Assembly: GCA_947579665.1 (NCBI GenBank)
Contig: OX388344.1
Coordinates: forward strand, 9,480,346-9,544,345
Origin: Sympetrum striolatum
Taxonomy: Eukaryota > Arthropoda > Insecta > Odonata > Libellulidae
Reading direction: 5' to 3'
Length of the DNA stretch: 64,000 nucleotides
The notes beneath the pieces were generated by a model that was not told the origin of the DNA, ran no database searches, and saw only the letters and a list, made by a program, of their open reading frames with translations. Below, piece after piece: positions 49,531 to 61,087 of this stretch. The translations under genes were made by a program, and so were the position numbers. Numbering within the stretch: position 1 is the stretch's first letter; each line of letters starts with the position of its first letter.

Positions 49531-52500
49531 TATAGTCTTTTTATCGAGATATGATCGAAAAAAGCAACCAAAACGGATAATTGTAGTGAAAGTTCAATTT
49601 TAACTTCTAAGTTGTATTTATTTTTCGTCATTTAATCGAGATATGATCGAAGAAAGGACCAAAAAGGGATAATTTAAGTGAAATTCAATTTATTTCCTCT
49701 ATTTTGCCTTAATTAGTCATTTTATTGAGATATTTAAGAATAAAACAACGAAAACGGATAATTGTTGGGAAATTTCAATTCTTCCCTCTTTTTTGTCTTG
49801 ATATTTCGTAATCTTTACGAGATATGATCAAAAAAGCAACGTAAACAGATGATTTTAGAGAATTTTCAATTTTTTTCCTCTATTTTTTCTTAATTTTTCG
49901 TAATTAATTGAGATATGTTCCAAAAAAGTAACGAAAACGGATAATTGCAGGGAAATTTCAATTTTTTCCCTCTTTTTTGTCTTTTTTTTTGCTAATTTAT
50001 CAAGATATTATCGAAAAAAGCTAGGAAAACGGTTAATTTTAGCGAAATTACAAATTTTCTCCAATATTTTGCCTTAATATTCGTCAATTTAAAGAGATAT
50101 AATCGATAATAGCAACGAAAATGGATAATGTAAGAAAAATTTCAATTTTTTTCCTCTATTTCGCTTATATTTTGTGTCGTTTTATCGAGATATGATCGAA
50201 AAAAGCAACGAAAATGGATAATTATAGCGAAATTAAAATTTTTCTCCTGTATTTTTACTTAATTTTCGTAATTTTATCGAGATATGATCAAAATATGCTA
50301 CGAAAACGGATAATTTTAGCAATATTTCATTTTTTTCCTCTATTTTGCCTTAATTTAGTCTTTTTATCGAGATATGATCGAAAAAAACAACGAAAACGGA
50401 TTATTTTAGCGAAATTTCTATATTTTTTCTCTATTTTGTCTTGAAATTTCGTAATCTTTACGAGATATGATCAAAAAAGCAATGAAAACAGATAATTATA
50501 GTGAAATTTCAATTTTTACTTCAAATTTCCCTTTATTTTTTTATTTAATCGAGATATGATCGAAAAATGGGCCAAAAACGGATTATATTAGCGAAATTTC
50601 TATTTTTTTCCTCTATTTTGTCTTGATATTTCGTAATCTTCACGAGATATGATCAAAAAAGCAACAAAAACGGATAATTTTAGAGAAATATCAATTTTTT
50701 CCTATATTTTTTCTTTATTTGTCGTCATTTTAGTGAGATATGATCAAAAAAGCAACCGAAACGGATAATTGTTGGGAAATTTCAATTTTTTCCCTCTTTT
50801 TTGTCTTCATATTTCGTAATCTTTACGAGATATGATCAAAAAAGCAACGAAAGCAGATAATTTTAGAGAATTTTCAATTTTTTTTTTCTATTGTTTCTTT
50901 ATTTTTCGTCATTTCATTGAGATATGTTCCAAAAAAGTATGAAAACGGAAAATTGTAGGGAAATTTAAATTGCTTCCATCTTTTTTGTTTCTATTTTTGC
51001 TCATTTATCGAGATATTATCGAAAAAAGCTAGGAAAACGGATAATTTTACGAAAATACAAATTTTCTCCACTATTTTGTCTTAGTATTCGTCAATTTAAA
51101 GAGATATAATCGTAAATAGCAACGAAAACGGATAATCTCAGCAAAATTTGAATTTTTCTCAACTATTTTGCATAATTTTCGTCATTTAATTGAGATATGA
51201 TCGTAAAAAGCATGAAAACGGATAATTATAGCGAAATTGAAAATTTTCTCCTCTATTTTGCCTAAATTTTCGTCATTTTATCGAGATATGATCAAAAAAG
51301 CTACCAAAACGGATAATTTTAGAGAAATTTAAATTTTTTTTCCCGGTTTTTTTCTTTATCTTTGCTATTTATCGAGATATTATCAAAAATAGCAACGAAA
51401 ACGGAATATTTTAGCGAAATTTTTCAATTTTTTTTCTCTATTTGGTCTTTATTCTTCGTCATTTTCTCGAGATACGATCGAAAATAAAACCAAAAAAGGA
51501 TAATTTTAGCCAATTTTTTTTCCACTGTTTCATCTTTATTTTCATAATATGACGAGATATGATCAAAAAAACAACCAAAACGGATAATTTTAGAAAAATT
51601 TCAATTTTCTTGTCTATTTATTTTATTTTTCGTCATTTTATTGAGATATGTTCGAAGAAAGCAACGAAAACGAATAATTTTAGCAAAATTTGAAATTTTC
51701 TCCTCTATTTTGCATTAATTTACGTCATTTATTTTAGATATTTAAGAATAAAGCAACGAAAACGGATAATATTAGCAAATATTCAATTTTTTTCCTCTAT
51801 TTCGCTTTTATTTTGTGTCGTTTTATCGAGATATGATCGAAAAAAGCAACGAAAACGGATAATTATAGCGGAATTTAAATTTTTCTCCTGTATATTGCAT
51901 AAATGTTCGTAATTTTATCGAGATATGATCGAAAAATGCTACGAAAACGAATAATTTTAGCTATATTTCAATTTTTGTCCCCTAATTTGTCTTTATCTTT
52001 CGTCATTTAATCGTGATATGATCGAAAAAAGAACCGAAAACGGATAGTTTAAACAAAATTTCGATTTCATTCCACTATTTTGTCATTCTTTTAGGTAATT
52101 TTACGAGATATGATAAAAAAGGAACGAAAACGGATAATATTACAGAGATTTAAAATTTTCACATATAAAAAGCTTTATTTTTCGTCATTTTATCGAGATA
52201 TTCTCTAAAAAAGTAACGAAAACAGATAATTTTAAAGAAATTTCGATTTTTTTCCTCTATTTCGTCTTTATTTTCATAATTTTACGAGATATGATCAAAA
52301 AAGAAACCAAAACGGATAATTTTGGAGAAATATCAATTTTTTCCTCTATTTTTTCTTTATTTTTCGTTATTTTATTGAGATATTTTCGAGAAAAGCCCCG
52401 AAGACGTATAATTGTAGCGAAATTTCAATTTTTTCATCTTTTTTGTCTTAGTGTTGCTTATTTATAAAGAAATTATCGAAAAAAGCAAGGGAAACGGATA

Positions 52501-55500
52501 ATTTCGGCAAAATTAAAAATTTCTCTACTATTTTACCTTAATATGCGTAATGGTGATGTAATCGAAATAGCAACGAAAACGGATAATTTCAGCAAAAGTT
52601 GAAATTTTCTCCTCTATTTTGCATTAATTTTTGTCATTTAATTGAGATATGGTCGAAAAAAGCAACGAAAACGGATAATTTTAACGAAATTTCATTTTTT
52701 TCCTCTATTTGGCCTTAATTTAGAATTTTTATCGAGATATGATCGAAAAAAGCAACGAAAACGGATAATTATATTGAAATTTCAATTTTTTCTTCTAATT
52801 TGTCTTTATTTTTCGTCATTTAAGACAGATATGATCGAAAAAAGGACCAAAAACGGATTTTTTTAGCGAAATTTCTTTTTTTCCCTCTATTTTGTCTTGA
52901 TATTTCGTAATCTTTACGAGATATAATCAAAAAAGCAACGTAAAACGGATAATTTTAGAGAAATGTCAATTATTTTCATCTATTTTTTCTTTAGTTTTCG
53001 TCATTTTAGTGAGATATGTTCCAAAAAAGTAACGAAAACGGATAATTGTAGGGAAATTTCAATTTTTCCCGTCTTTTTTGTCTTAATTTTTGCTCATTTA
53101 TCGCGATATTATCGAAAAAAGCAAGGAAAGCGGAGAATTTTAGTGAAATTACAAATTTTCTCCTCTAATTTGCCTTTTGTTTCATCAATTTATAAAGATA
53201 TTATTTAAAAATGAAACGAAAACGGATAATTTTAGCAAGATTGAATTTTTCTAATGTATTTTGTATTAATTTTCGTCATTATATTGAGATATGATCGAAA
53301 TAAGCAACGAAAACGGATAGTTATAGCGAATTTTCAATTTTTCTCCTCTAATTTGCCTTATGTTTAGTTATTTATGTAGATATTATCTATAAATGCAACA
53401 AAACGGACAATTTTATCGAAATTTCGATTTTTTACCTCTAATTCGTCTTTATTTTTGCTCATTTATCAAGATATGATCGAAAAAAGCAACGAAAACGTAG
53501 AATTTTAGAAAAATTTCAATATTTTTCCTCCATATTTCCTTTATTTTCGTCATTTATTTGAGATATGTTCGAAAGAGCAACGAAAACGAATAATTGTAAC
53601 AAAATTTAATTTTTTTCTCTAATTGGTCTTTATTTTTCGCCATTTAATTGTGATTATATAGAAAATAGAACCGAAAACGGATACTTCTAGCGAAATTTCG
53701 ATTTCTACAAATTTTCTCCACTAATTTGCCTTTTGTGTCGTCAATTTATAAAGATATTATTTAAAAATGAAACGAAAACGGATGATTTTAGCAAGATTGA
53801 ATTTTTCTTATGTATTTTGTGTTATTTTCGTCATTAAATTGAGATATGTAAGAAAAAAGCAACGAAAATGGATAATTATAGCGAAATTGAAATTTTTCTC
53901 CTGTATTTTGCCTAAATTTTCGTAATTTTATCAAGATATGATCGAAAAATGCTACGAAAACGGATAATTTTAGCAATATTTCATTATTTTCCTCTATTTT
54001 GCCTTAATTTAGTCTTTGTATCGAGATATGATCGGAAAAAACAACGAAAACGGATTATTTTAGCGAAATTTCTATTTTTTTTCTCTATTTTGTCTTGAAA
54101 TTTCGTAATCTTTACGAGATATGATCAAAAAAGCAATGAAAACAGATAATTTTAGAGAATTTTCAATTTTTTTTCCTCTATTGTTTCTTTATTTTTCGTC
54201 ATTTTAGTGAGATATGTTCCAAAAAAGAAACAAAAACGGAAAATTGTAGGGAATTTTAAATTTTTACCCTCTTTTTTGTCTCTATTTTTGCTCATTCATA
54301 GAGATATAATCGAAAAAAGCAACGAAAACGGATAATTATAGCGAAATTTAAAATTTTCTCCTGTATTTTGCCTAAATTTTCGTCATTTTATCGAGCAATG
54401 ATCGAAAAAAGCAACGAAAACGGATAATTTTAGCAAAATTTTAATTATTGTACCCTAATTTGTCTTTATCTTTCGTCATTTAATCGTGATATGATCGAAA
54501 AAAGAACTGAAAATAGATAATTTTAGCGAAATTTCTTTTATATTCCTCTATTTCGTCTTTATTTTCATAATTTTACGAGATATGATCAAAAATGCTACCA
54601 AAACGGATAATTTTAGAGAAATTTAAATTTTTTTTCCCGGTTTTTGTCTTTATCTTTGCTATTTATCGAGATATTATCGAAAATAGTAACGAAAACGGAA
54701 TATTTTAGCGAAATTTTTCAATTTTTTTTCTCTATTTGGTCTTTATTCTTCGTCATTTTATCGAGATACGATCGAAAATAAAACCAAAAAAGGATAATTT
54801 TAGCCAATTTTTTTTCCACTGTTTCATCTTTATTTTCATAATATTACGAGATATGATCAAAAAAGCAACCAATACGGATAATTTTAGAGAAATTTCAATT
54901 TTCTTGTCTATTTATTTTTATTTTTCGTCATTTTATTGAGATATGTTCGAAGAAAGCAACGAAAACGAATAATTTTAGCAAAATTTGAAATTTTCCCCTT
55001 TATTTTGCATTAATTTACGTCATTTATTTGAGATATGTAAGAATAAAGCAACGAAAACGGATAATATTAGCAAATATTCCATTTTTTTCCTCTATTTCGC
55101 TTTTATTTTGTATCGTTTTATCGAGATATAATCGAAAAAAGCAACGAAAACGGATAATTATAGCGGAATTTAAATTTTTCTCCTGTATATTGCATAAATT
55201 TTCGTAATTTCATCGAGATATGATAACGAAACGAATAATTTTAGCAATATTTCAATTTTTGTCCCCTAATTTGTCTTTATCTTTCGTCATTTAATCGTGA
55301 TATGATCGAAAAAAGAACCGAAAACGGATAGTTTAAACAAAATTTCGATTTCTTTCCACTATTTTGTCATTCTTTTAGGTAATTTTACGAAATATGATAA
55401 AAAAGGAACGAAAACGGATAATATTACAGAGATTTAAAATTTTCACCTATAAAAAGCTTTATTTTTCGTCATTTTATCGAGATATTCTCTAAAAAAGTAA

Positions 55501-57280
55501 CGAAAACGGATAATTTTAAAGAAATTTCGATTTTTTTCCTCTATTTCGTCTTTATTTTCATAATTTTACGAGATATGATCAAAAAAGCAACCAAAACGGA
55601 TAATTTTGGAGAAATATCAATTTTTTCCTCTTTTTTTTCTTTAGTTTTCGTTATTTTATTGAGATATTTTCGAGAAAAGCCCCGAAAACGTATAATTGTA
55701 GCGAAATTTCAATTTTTTCATCTTTATTGTCTTAGTGTTGCTTATTTATAAAGAAATTATCGAAAAAAGCAAGGGAAACGGATAATTTCGGCAAAATTAA
55801 AAATTTCTCTACTATTTTACCTTAATATGCGTAAAGGTGATGTAATCGAAATAGCAACGAAAACGGATAATTTCAGCAAAAGTTGAAATTTTCTCCTCTA
55901 TTTTGCATTAATTTTTGTCATTTAATTGAGATATGGTCGAAAAAATCAACGAAAACGGATAATTTTAACGAAATTTCATTTTTTTCCTCTATTTGGCCTT
56001 AATTTAGACTTTTTATCGAGATATGATCGAAAAAAGCAACGAAAATGGATAATTATATTGAATTTTCAATTATTTCTTCTAATTTGTCTTTATTTTTCGT
56101 CATTTAATACAGATATGATCGAAAAAAGGACCAAAAACAGATTTTTTTAGCGAAATTTCTTTTTTTTCCCTGTATTTTGTCTTGATATTTCGTAATCTTT
56201 ACGAGATATAATCAAAAAAGCAACGAAAACGGATAATTTTAGAGAAATGTCAATTATTTTCATCTATTTTTTCTTTAGTTTTCGTCATTTTAGTGAGATA
56301 TGTTCCAAAAAAGTAACGAAAACGGATAATTGTAGGGAAATTTCAATTTTTCCCGTCTATTTTGTCTTTATTTTTGCTCATTTATCGCGATATTATCGAA
56401 GAAAGCAAGGAAAACGGGTAATATTAGCAAAATAACAAATTTTCTCCCCTATTTTGCCTTAAAATTCGTCAATTTAAACAGATATGATCGAATAAAGCAA
56501 CAAAAAATTGATAATTTTAGCATAATTTCAATTTTTGTGCTTTAATTTGTCTTTATCCTTCGTTATTTAATCGTGATATGATCGAAAAAAAACCGAAAAC
56601 GGATAATTTAAGCAAAATTTCGATTTCTTTCCTCAATTTTGTCTTTATTTTTCGTAATTTTACGAGATATGATTAAGAAAGGAACGAAGCCGGATAAATT
56701 TAAAGAAATTTAAAATTTTCTCCTCTATTTTGCCTTAATTTTCGTCATTTAATTGAGATATGATCGAAAAAAGCAACGAAAACGGATAATTTTAGCGAAA
56801 TTTTTTTTTTCCTCTAATTTGCCTTAATTTAGTCTTTTTATCGAGATATGATCGAAAAAAGCAACAATATCGGATAATTATAGTGAAATTTCAATTTTTA
56901 CTTCTAATTTGTATTTATTTTTCGTTATTTAATCGAGATATGATCGAAGAATGGACCAAAAACGGATAATTTTAGCGAAATTTAATTTTGTTTCCTCTAT
57001 TTAGCCTTATTTTTAGTCTTTTTATCGAGAAATGATCGAAAAAAGCAACAAAATCGGATAATTATATTGAGATTTCAATTTAAACTTCTAATTTGTATTT
57101 ATTTTTCGTCATTTAATCGAGATGTGATCGAAGATAGGACCAAAAACGGATAATTTTAGCGAAATTTAATTTTGTTTCCTCTATTTTGACTTAATTTACT
57201 CTTTTTATCGAGATATGATCGAGAAATACAACGAAAACAGATAATTTTAGCGAAATTCAATTTATTTCCTCTATTTTGCC
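49531..57280 (+). repeat. Main ~91-bp satellite, block 4
   Basis: About 7.8 kb in the same orientation. The first ~1.25 kb belongs to duplication unit 2. Monomers with GCAACGAAAACGGATAATTT and GTCTTTATTTTTCGTC variants prevail. No gene is seen on either strand. Confidence 0.95.
51285..56415 (+). repeat. ~3.29-kb satellite duplication (51285-53130 versus 54580-56415)
   Basis: Ordered private variants, including an unusual TTTCCCGGTTTTT word (about 51340 and 54634), a CACATATAAAAAGC or CACCTATAAAAAGC word, and the words at 52642/55926 and 52963/56247, recur at an offset of 3,284-3,297 bp. The same segment also matches 37390-38690 (offset 14,462 bp from 52642). Confidence 0.8.
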
Positions 57281-57291
57281 TTTATTTAGTT
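57281..57291. repeat. Target-site duplication, left, of the Penelope-like element
   Basis: TTTATTTAGTT is satellite sequence repeated exactly at 61088-61098 on the other side of the element. Confidence 0.75.
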
Positions 57292-57349
57292 AGAGGATGT
57301 TAAGAATAAGGTTTAACAAATACTTTTTTCCACAGATTTATTTGCAAAA

Positions 57350-57382
57350 CGACCGGTTTCGGCACAGATCGGCCATCTTCAG
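57350..57382 (-). ncRNA. Hammerhead-ribozyme-like motif, copy 1 (3' terminal region)
   Basis: The minus strand reads CTGAAGA (fits the hammerhead core CUGANGA), then a short stem GGC/GCC, then GAAA, then ACCGGT as a very short self-complementary stem III, then C at the expected cleavage position. Stem I begins with two plausible pairs but is weak further out. Penelope-like pseudo-LTRs are known to carry minimal hammerhead motifs with tiny stem III. Activity here is not shown. Confidence 0.5.
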
Positions 57383-57407
57383 GTAAGGAAATTACATACA
57401 AGAAAGC

Positions 57408-57416
57408 TTATATAGG
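57408..57416 (-). promoter_or_regulatory. TATA-like element, distal copy
   Basis: CTATATAAG on the minus strand lies in the terminal region of the full unit. The equivalent site in the second unit (60108-60116) lies upstream of the full-length gene. Confidence 0.3.
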
Positions 57417-57499
57417 GAAAAATGAGGGGTAAGGTGGGTGTAAAGAAACAGCATTTTGAAAGGGTAGGGAGAAGGGGGGGAGAGGGTGGAAAGGAAGGG

Positions 57500-59989
57500 T
57501 TAGGTCTTGTGAGAACTATCCGGGGGGTAAAGGTTGGTCTTATCTTGGAGAGAGCTTTTTGGGAGAGTACAAAGAAGTAAGGGAGAGTAAGATACTGGAA
57601 CTATTTCGTTAACTACGTTCTGGGAAGCAATTTTAGACGTTAAAATTTCTCTCTGCTCCAAGAAATTCATTTTGGGACCTTTTCGAAGGATATGCAGAAT
57701 TTCAGGAATGAAAGATGAGGAATGGTGGGAATCATTTAGGTGTTGAGCAAAGTGAGAGGCGGGAGTATTATTTAAAAAAGAATGATTGTGCTCTTTTACA
57801 CGGATATTGAAATTTCTCCCGGTTTGACCAATATATACGGATTCGCAATCGTTACATTTTAATTTATAAATACCTGATTTCAATTTTGTTTCTATTTTGT
57901 CTTTATTGTTTACCAAGTAAGAACCTAGATTGTGGTTATTGTAGAATGCAGGTTGAATGGTTTCTTTAGGGAGGATATTGGCTATTTTTAATGAACAATC
58001 ATCTATGAAATTAAATCTTCGCCATTTGGGTGGATTTTCAGGTTGGATGACAGGTGGAAGAAAGATTCTGTTAATTGTTAATTTCCGGATTTTTTTGGAA
58101 AGAAGTTTGTCTATTAATTTGGATTGGAAACCGTTTTTTTCCGCAATATATTTGATTGTAGACAGTTCCTTATTGAAATCAACTTTGTTCATAGGGATAT
58201 GCGTTAGACGGTGGATAAGGGCATGGAAAGAAGAATGTTTTTGAGCGGGGTGATGGTTTGAGGAAGCAGGAATGGTATGGTCAGTATAAGTAGGCTTACG
58301 GAAAATGGAGAAGGTTATTTTGTTCTGGGTATGGTAAAGGGTGAGATCGAGGAAATTGAGTGAATGATTTTTTTCTAATTCTAAGGTGAACTTGATGGTA
58401 GGGTGAAGGGTATTTAAGTAATGATGAAATGATGAAAGTTGCCTTTCCGTACCCTTCCATATACATAGAATATCATCAACATATCTAAACCAGCATTGAA
58501 CATAAATTAGATATTTACAATTTGAACTGAACAATTTGGATTCCAAGAAGTCCATAAAAATATTGGCGAGAAGAGGGGATAAAGGAGATCCCATAGCGAG
58601 ACCCTCGTTTTGACGGTAAAACACGTCTTGAAATTTGAAGAAATTTTGTTTGGTGCAGGTTTGAATGAGTTTTTTAAAGTCACATATAATATCACTGCTC
58701 ATGTTGGCACTGCGGAGGCGGTCTTCAATGACACTTATCACTTCACCCACTGGCACGTTGGTGAATAAATTACAAACATCAAAGGATACAAATTTGGAGT
58801 TATGATTAATATTTACATCTTTCAGTTTCTGGGTTAGGTCTATAGTATTCAATATGCCATACTTCTGTGGAAATAAATTGGAATTTTTTAAAAGGGAATT
58901 CACTTTATGCGACAGTTTATGGGCAGGGGAAGAAATAGAGGAAATCACAGGTCTGATTGGGATGTCACTTTTATGTATTTTGGGGAGTCCGTATAGCCTA
59001 GGTGGTTGGGGGTTCATTTCACAAAGTTGATTTTTAGTAAAATCGTGAATAAGGTGTGTCTCACTAATTGTTTTACGGACTACCGATTGGAATTCAGGAG
59101 TAGGATCTTTGTTAAGAAGTTCTATGTTGTGGCTACAGATGAAGTTTTGACACTTTTCAATGTAGTCACTTTTGTTTAAAATCACCACACACTCTCCTTT
59201 GTCTGCTTTGGAGATGATTAGTTTGTTTTCATTCACTATTTTTTGTATTTTTCTAACGTTGCGAAGATTTCTTATTTCACTATTGCTTGGTGGAGGGAGG
59301 TTATCAATGTGGTGAGATATAATGTCCGCACACGAATATTTCACTCTTGTTTGTTTGTGTAAAGCTACGTCACAGTCAGCGGATAAATTGATAAAATCAC
59401 TGGGAGATTTTGGGAGAGGTGGGCTGTATTTCAAACCGTATTCTAAGTATGAGATTTCAGAAGGAGCAAAATTGTATTGGGAGAGGTTGAGCACACGATC
59501 GTGAAATTTATGGGTAGTTTGGGGGGTAGCACATCTGGGTTGGTTCACTGCACTAGAAGACTTCAGCGCCCGGAATTTCTTGTTGAGGGCTGAGCGTTTT
59601 TGGTAACAAATTTCGCTTGCCATTTGTCTTACCTTGTCATCCAAAATTGACCATTCTATCCAGGAGAGGAGATGTAGTAACTCGGTGTGAAGTAACAGAA
59701 GATAGTAGGACAGGTTTTGGCGAACAGCATACCAATGTCTTATTTCTTCCTTAAGCCAAAGGGTCTTCGCTCGGTCCACTGCTCTAGAAGAATGAGAAGA
59801 GTTGCACTTGCTCCGGATGTTGATGTATCTTGGGAAAACTCCATTTCTCAGACATATACTATTGAAGTATATCTTCAAAGAAATCACTTTCTTCTTGATG
59901 AGTAACTTCCTATATAGTTTAGCCTTAATGCCTGTACTGGCATCACAAATAAAATCGATTGTGGCAGGCTTTACCGTGTGGAAATCCAT
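57500..59989 (-). CDS. Penelope-like reverse transcriptase with GIY-YIG endonuclease, 829 aa
   Basis: This protein drives retrotransposition by target-primed reverse transcription. After an N-terminal region (1-250) comes KADKGECVVILNKSDY (261-276). The RT domain has GLPKIHK (334-340), motif A SFDVCNLFTNVP with Asp404, motif B GLAMGSPLSPLLANIF (463-478) and motif C YVDD (503-506). A thumb-like NFLDLTLY region starts near 545. The C-terminal GIY-YIG nuclease shows GIY (706-708), YIG (719-721), the conserved Arg in RVKEH (730-734) and a Glu in the NFLEQRE segment (775-781). Length and order match full Penelope-like proteins, with no stop or frameshift. The ATG at 59989 lies just past the repeated terminal region, which probably supplies the promoter. 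Confidence 0.95.
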   Translation of the reverse strand: MDFHTVKPATIDFICDASTGIKAKLYRKLLIKKKVISLKIYFNSICLRNGVFPRYINIRSKCNSSHSSRAVDRAKTLWLKEEIRHWYAVRQNLSYYLLLLHTELLHLLSWIEWSILDDKVRQMASEICYQKRSALNKKFRALKSSSAVNQPRCATPQTTHKFHDRVLNLSQYNFAPSEISYLEYGLKYSPPLPKSPSDFINLSADCDVALHKQTRVKYSCADIISHHIDNLPPPSNSEIRNLRNVRKIQKIVNENKLIISKADKGECVVILNKSDYIEKCQNFICSHNIELLNKDPTPEFQSVVRKTISETHLIHDFTKNQLCEMNPQPPRLYGLPKIHKSDIPIRPVISSISSPAHKLSHKVNSLLKNSNLFPQKYGILNTIDLTQKLKDVNINHNSKFVSFDVCNLFTNVPVGEVISVIEDRLRSANMSSDIICDFKKLIQTCTKQNFFKFQDVFYRQNEGLAMGSPLSPLLANIFMDFLESKLFSSNCKYLIYVQCWFRYVDDILCIWKGTERQLSSFHHYLNTLHPTIKFTLELEKNHSLNFLDLTLYHTQNKITFSIFRKPTYTDHTIPASSNHHPAQKHSSFHALIHRLTHIPMNKVDFNKELSTIKYIAEKNGFQSKLIDKLLSKKIRKLTINRIFLPPVIQPENPPKWRRFNFIDDCSLKIANILPKETIQPAFYNNHNLGSYLVNNKDKIETKLKSGIYKLKCNDCESVYIGQTGRNFNIRVKEHNHSFLNNTPASHFAQHLNDSHHSSSFIPEILHILRKGPKMNFLEQREILTSKIASQNVVNEIVPVSYSPLLLCTLPKSSLQDKTNLYPPDSSHKT

Positions 59990-60050
59990 AACAGAGGATG
60001 TTAAGAATAAGGTTTAACAAATACTTTTTTCCACAGATTTATTTGCAAAA

Positions 60051-60083
60051 CGACCGGTTTCGGCACAGATCGGCCATCTTCAG
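60051..60083 (-). ncRNA. Hammerhead-ribozyme-like motif, copy 2
   Basis: Identical core to the motif at 57350-57382 (CTGAAGA, GAAA, ACCGGTC). This copy lies about 60 nt upstream of the start codon of the full gene, where self-cleavage would set the transcript's 5' end. Confidence 0.5.
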
Positions 60084-60107
60084 GTAAGGAAATTACATAC
60101 AAGAAAG

Positions 60108-60116
60108 CTTATATAG
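60108..60116 (-). promoter_or_regulatory. TATA-like element upstream of the Penelope gene
   Basis: CTATATAAG on the minus strand lies about 120 nt upstream of the ATG at 59989, just before the hammerhead-like motif. It is a plausible core promoter element only by position and sequence. Confidence 0.35.
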
Positions 60117-60200
60117 GGAAAAATGAGGGGTAAGGTGGGTGTAAAGAAACAGCATTTTGAAAGGGTAGGGAGAAGGGGGGGAGAGGGTGGAAAGGAAGGG

Positions 60201-60893
60201 TTAGGTCTTGTGAGAACTATCCGGGGGGTAAAGGTTGGTCTTATCTTGGAGAGAGCTTTTTGGGAGAGTACAAAGAAGTAAGGGAGAGTAAGATACTGGA
60301 ACTATTTCGTTAACTACGTTCTGGGAAGCAATTTTAGACGTTAAAATTTCTCTCTGCTCCAAGAAATTCATTTTGGGACCTTTTCGAAGGATATGCAGAA
60401 TTTCAAGAATGAAAGATGAGGAATGGTGGGAATCATTTAGGTGTTGAGCAAAGTGAGAGGCGGGAGTATTATTTAAAAAAGAATGATTGTGCTCTTTTAC
60501 ACGGATATTGAAATTTCTCCCGGTTTGACCAATATATACGGATTCGCAATCGTTACATTTTAATTTATAAATACCTGATTTCAATTTTGTTTCTATTTTG
60601 TCTTTATTGTTTACCAAGTAAGAACCTAGATTGTGGTTATTGTAGAATGCAGGTTGAATGGTTTCTTTAGGGAGGATATTGGCTATTTTTAATGAACAAT
60701 CATCTATGAAATTAAATCTTCGCCATTTGGGTGGATTTTCAGGTTGGATGACAGGTGGAAGAAAGATTCTGTTAATTGTTAATTTCCGGATTTTTTTGGA
60801 AAGAAGTTTGTCTATTAATTTGGATTGGAAACCGTTTTTTTCCGCAATATATTTGATTGTAGACAGTTCCTTATTGAAATCAACTTTGTTCAT
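60201..60893 (-). pseudogene. 5'-truncated Penelope-like ORF (C-terminal 230 residues)
   Basis: It corresponds to residues 600-829 of the full protein: the end of the thumb region and the complete GIY-YIG domain. It lacks the RT catalytic motifs. One residue differs from the full copy (Pro762 replaced by Leu). Homology continues upstream to the junction near 60920. It is a truncation product, not an independent gene. Confidence 0.9.
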
Positions 60894-60920
60894 AGGGATA
60901 TGCGTTAGACGGTGGATAAG

Positions 60921-61087
60921 CTATATAAGCTTTCTTGTATGTAATTTCCTTACCTGAAGATGGCCGATCTGTGCCGAAACCGGTCGTTTTGCAAATAAAT
61001 CTGTGGAAAAAAGTATTTGTTAAACCTTATTCTTAACATCCTCTGTTATGGATTTCCACACGGTAAAGCCTGCCACAATCGATTTTA
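60921..61087 (+). repeat. Inverted terminal stub of the Penelope element
   Basis: In plus orientation it carries CTATATAAG, the hammerhead-like motif, the AATAAATCTGTGG segment and the first ~14 codons of the gene (from ATGGATTTCCAC), all inverted relative to 57292-60920. It ends at the target-site duplication. Confidence 0.9.
60954..60986 (+). ncRNA. Hammerhead-ribozyme-like motif, copy 3 (inverted)
   Basis: Same CTGAAGA, GAAA and ACCGGTC order, here on the plus strand within the inverted stub. Confidence 0.45.

Larger units (their letters stand above)
45142..50788. repeat. Tandem duplication unit 2, carries piggyBac copy 2
   Basis: It repeats unit 1 from its first base, including left satellite flank, transposon and right flank, but lacks about 1,093 bp of satellite after 50127, so the offset changes from 6,732 to 5,639 bp. 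A few substitutions separate the units (for example A at 38675 versus G at 45407), so it is not a verbatim copy. Confidence 0.9.
59993..60920 (-). repeat. 5'-truncated tandem unit (pseudo-LTR-like) of the Penelope element
   Basis: It repeats 57292-58220 almost base for base, then stops at an inversion junction (TAAG/CTAT near 60920). It sits upstream of the full gene and provides the hammerhead-like motif and TATA-like site in front of it. Confidence 0.85.
57292..61087 (-). mobile_element. Penelope-like retroelement: full copy, truncated tandem copy and inverted stub
   Basis: Three parts are joined. A full unit spans 57292-59992. A second head-to-tail unit (59993-60920), starting with the same AGAGGATGTTAAGAATAAGG, is 5'-truncated and carries only the last ~230 codons. 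An inverted fragment (60921-61087) contains the terminal region and the first codons of the gene. The whole is bounded by an 11-bp target-site duplication. Tandem partial units that act as pseudo-LTRs, and terminal inversions, are known traits of Penelope-like elements. Near identity of the repeated parts (one residue difference in 230 codons) and an intact gene suggest a young insertion. Confidence 0.92.

Noticed and set aside
38410..50788. Pure assembly duplication of the piggyBac segment
   Set aside because: The units differ by substitutions in the flanks (for example 38675 versus 45407) and by a 1,093-bp deletion, so a simple assembly copy is unlikely, although read support should still be checked.
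57957..58244. Plus-strand frames opposite the Penelope gene (also 59322-60017 and 60658-60957)
   Set aside because: Antisense shadows of the RT/GIY-YIG frame.
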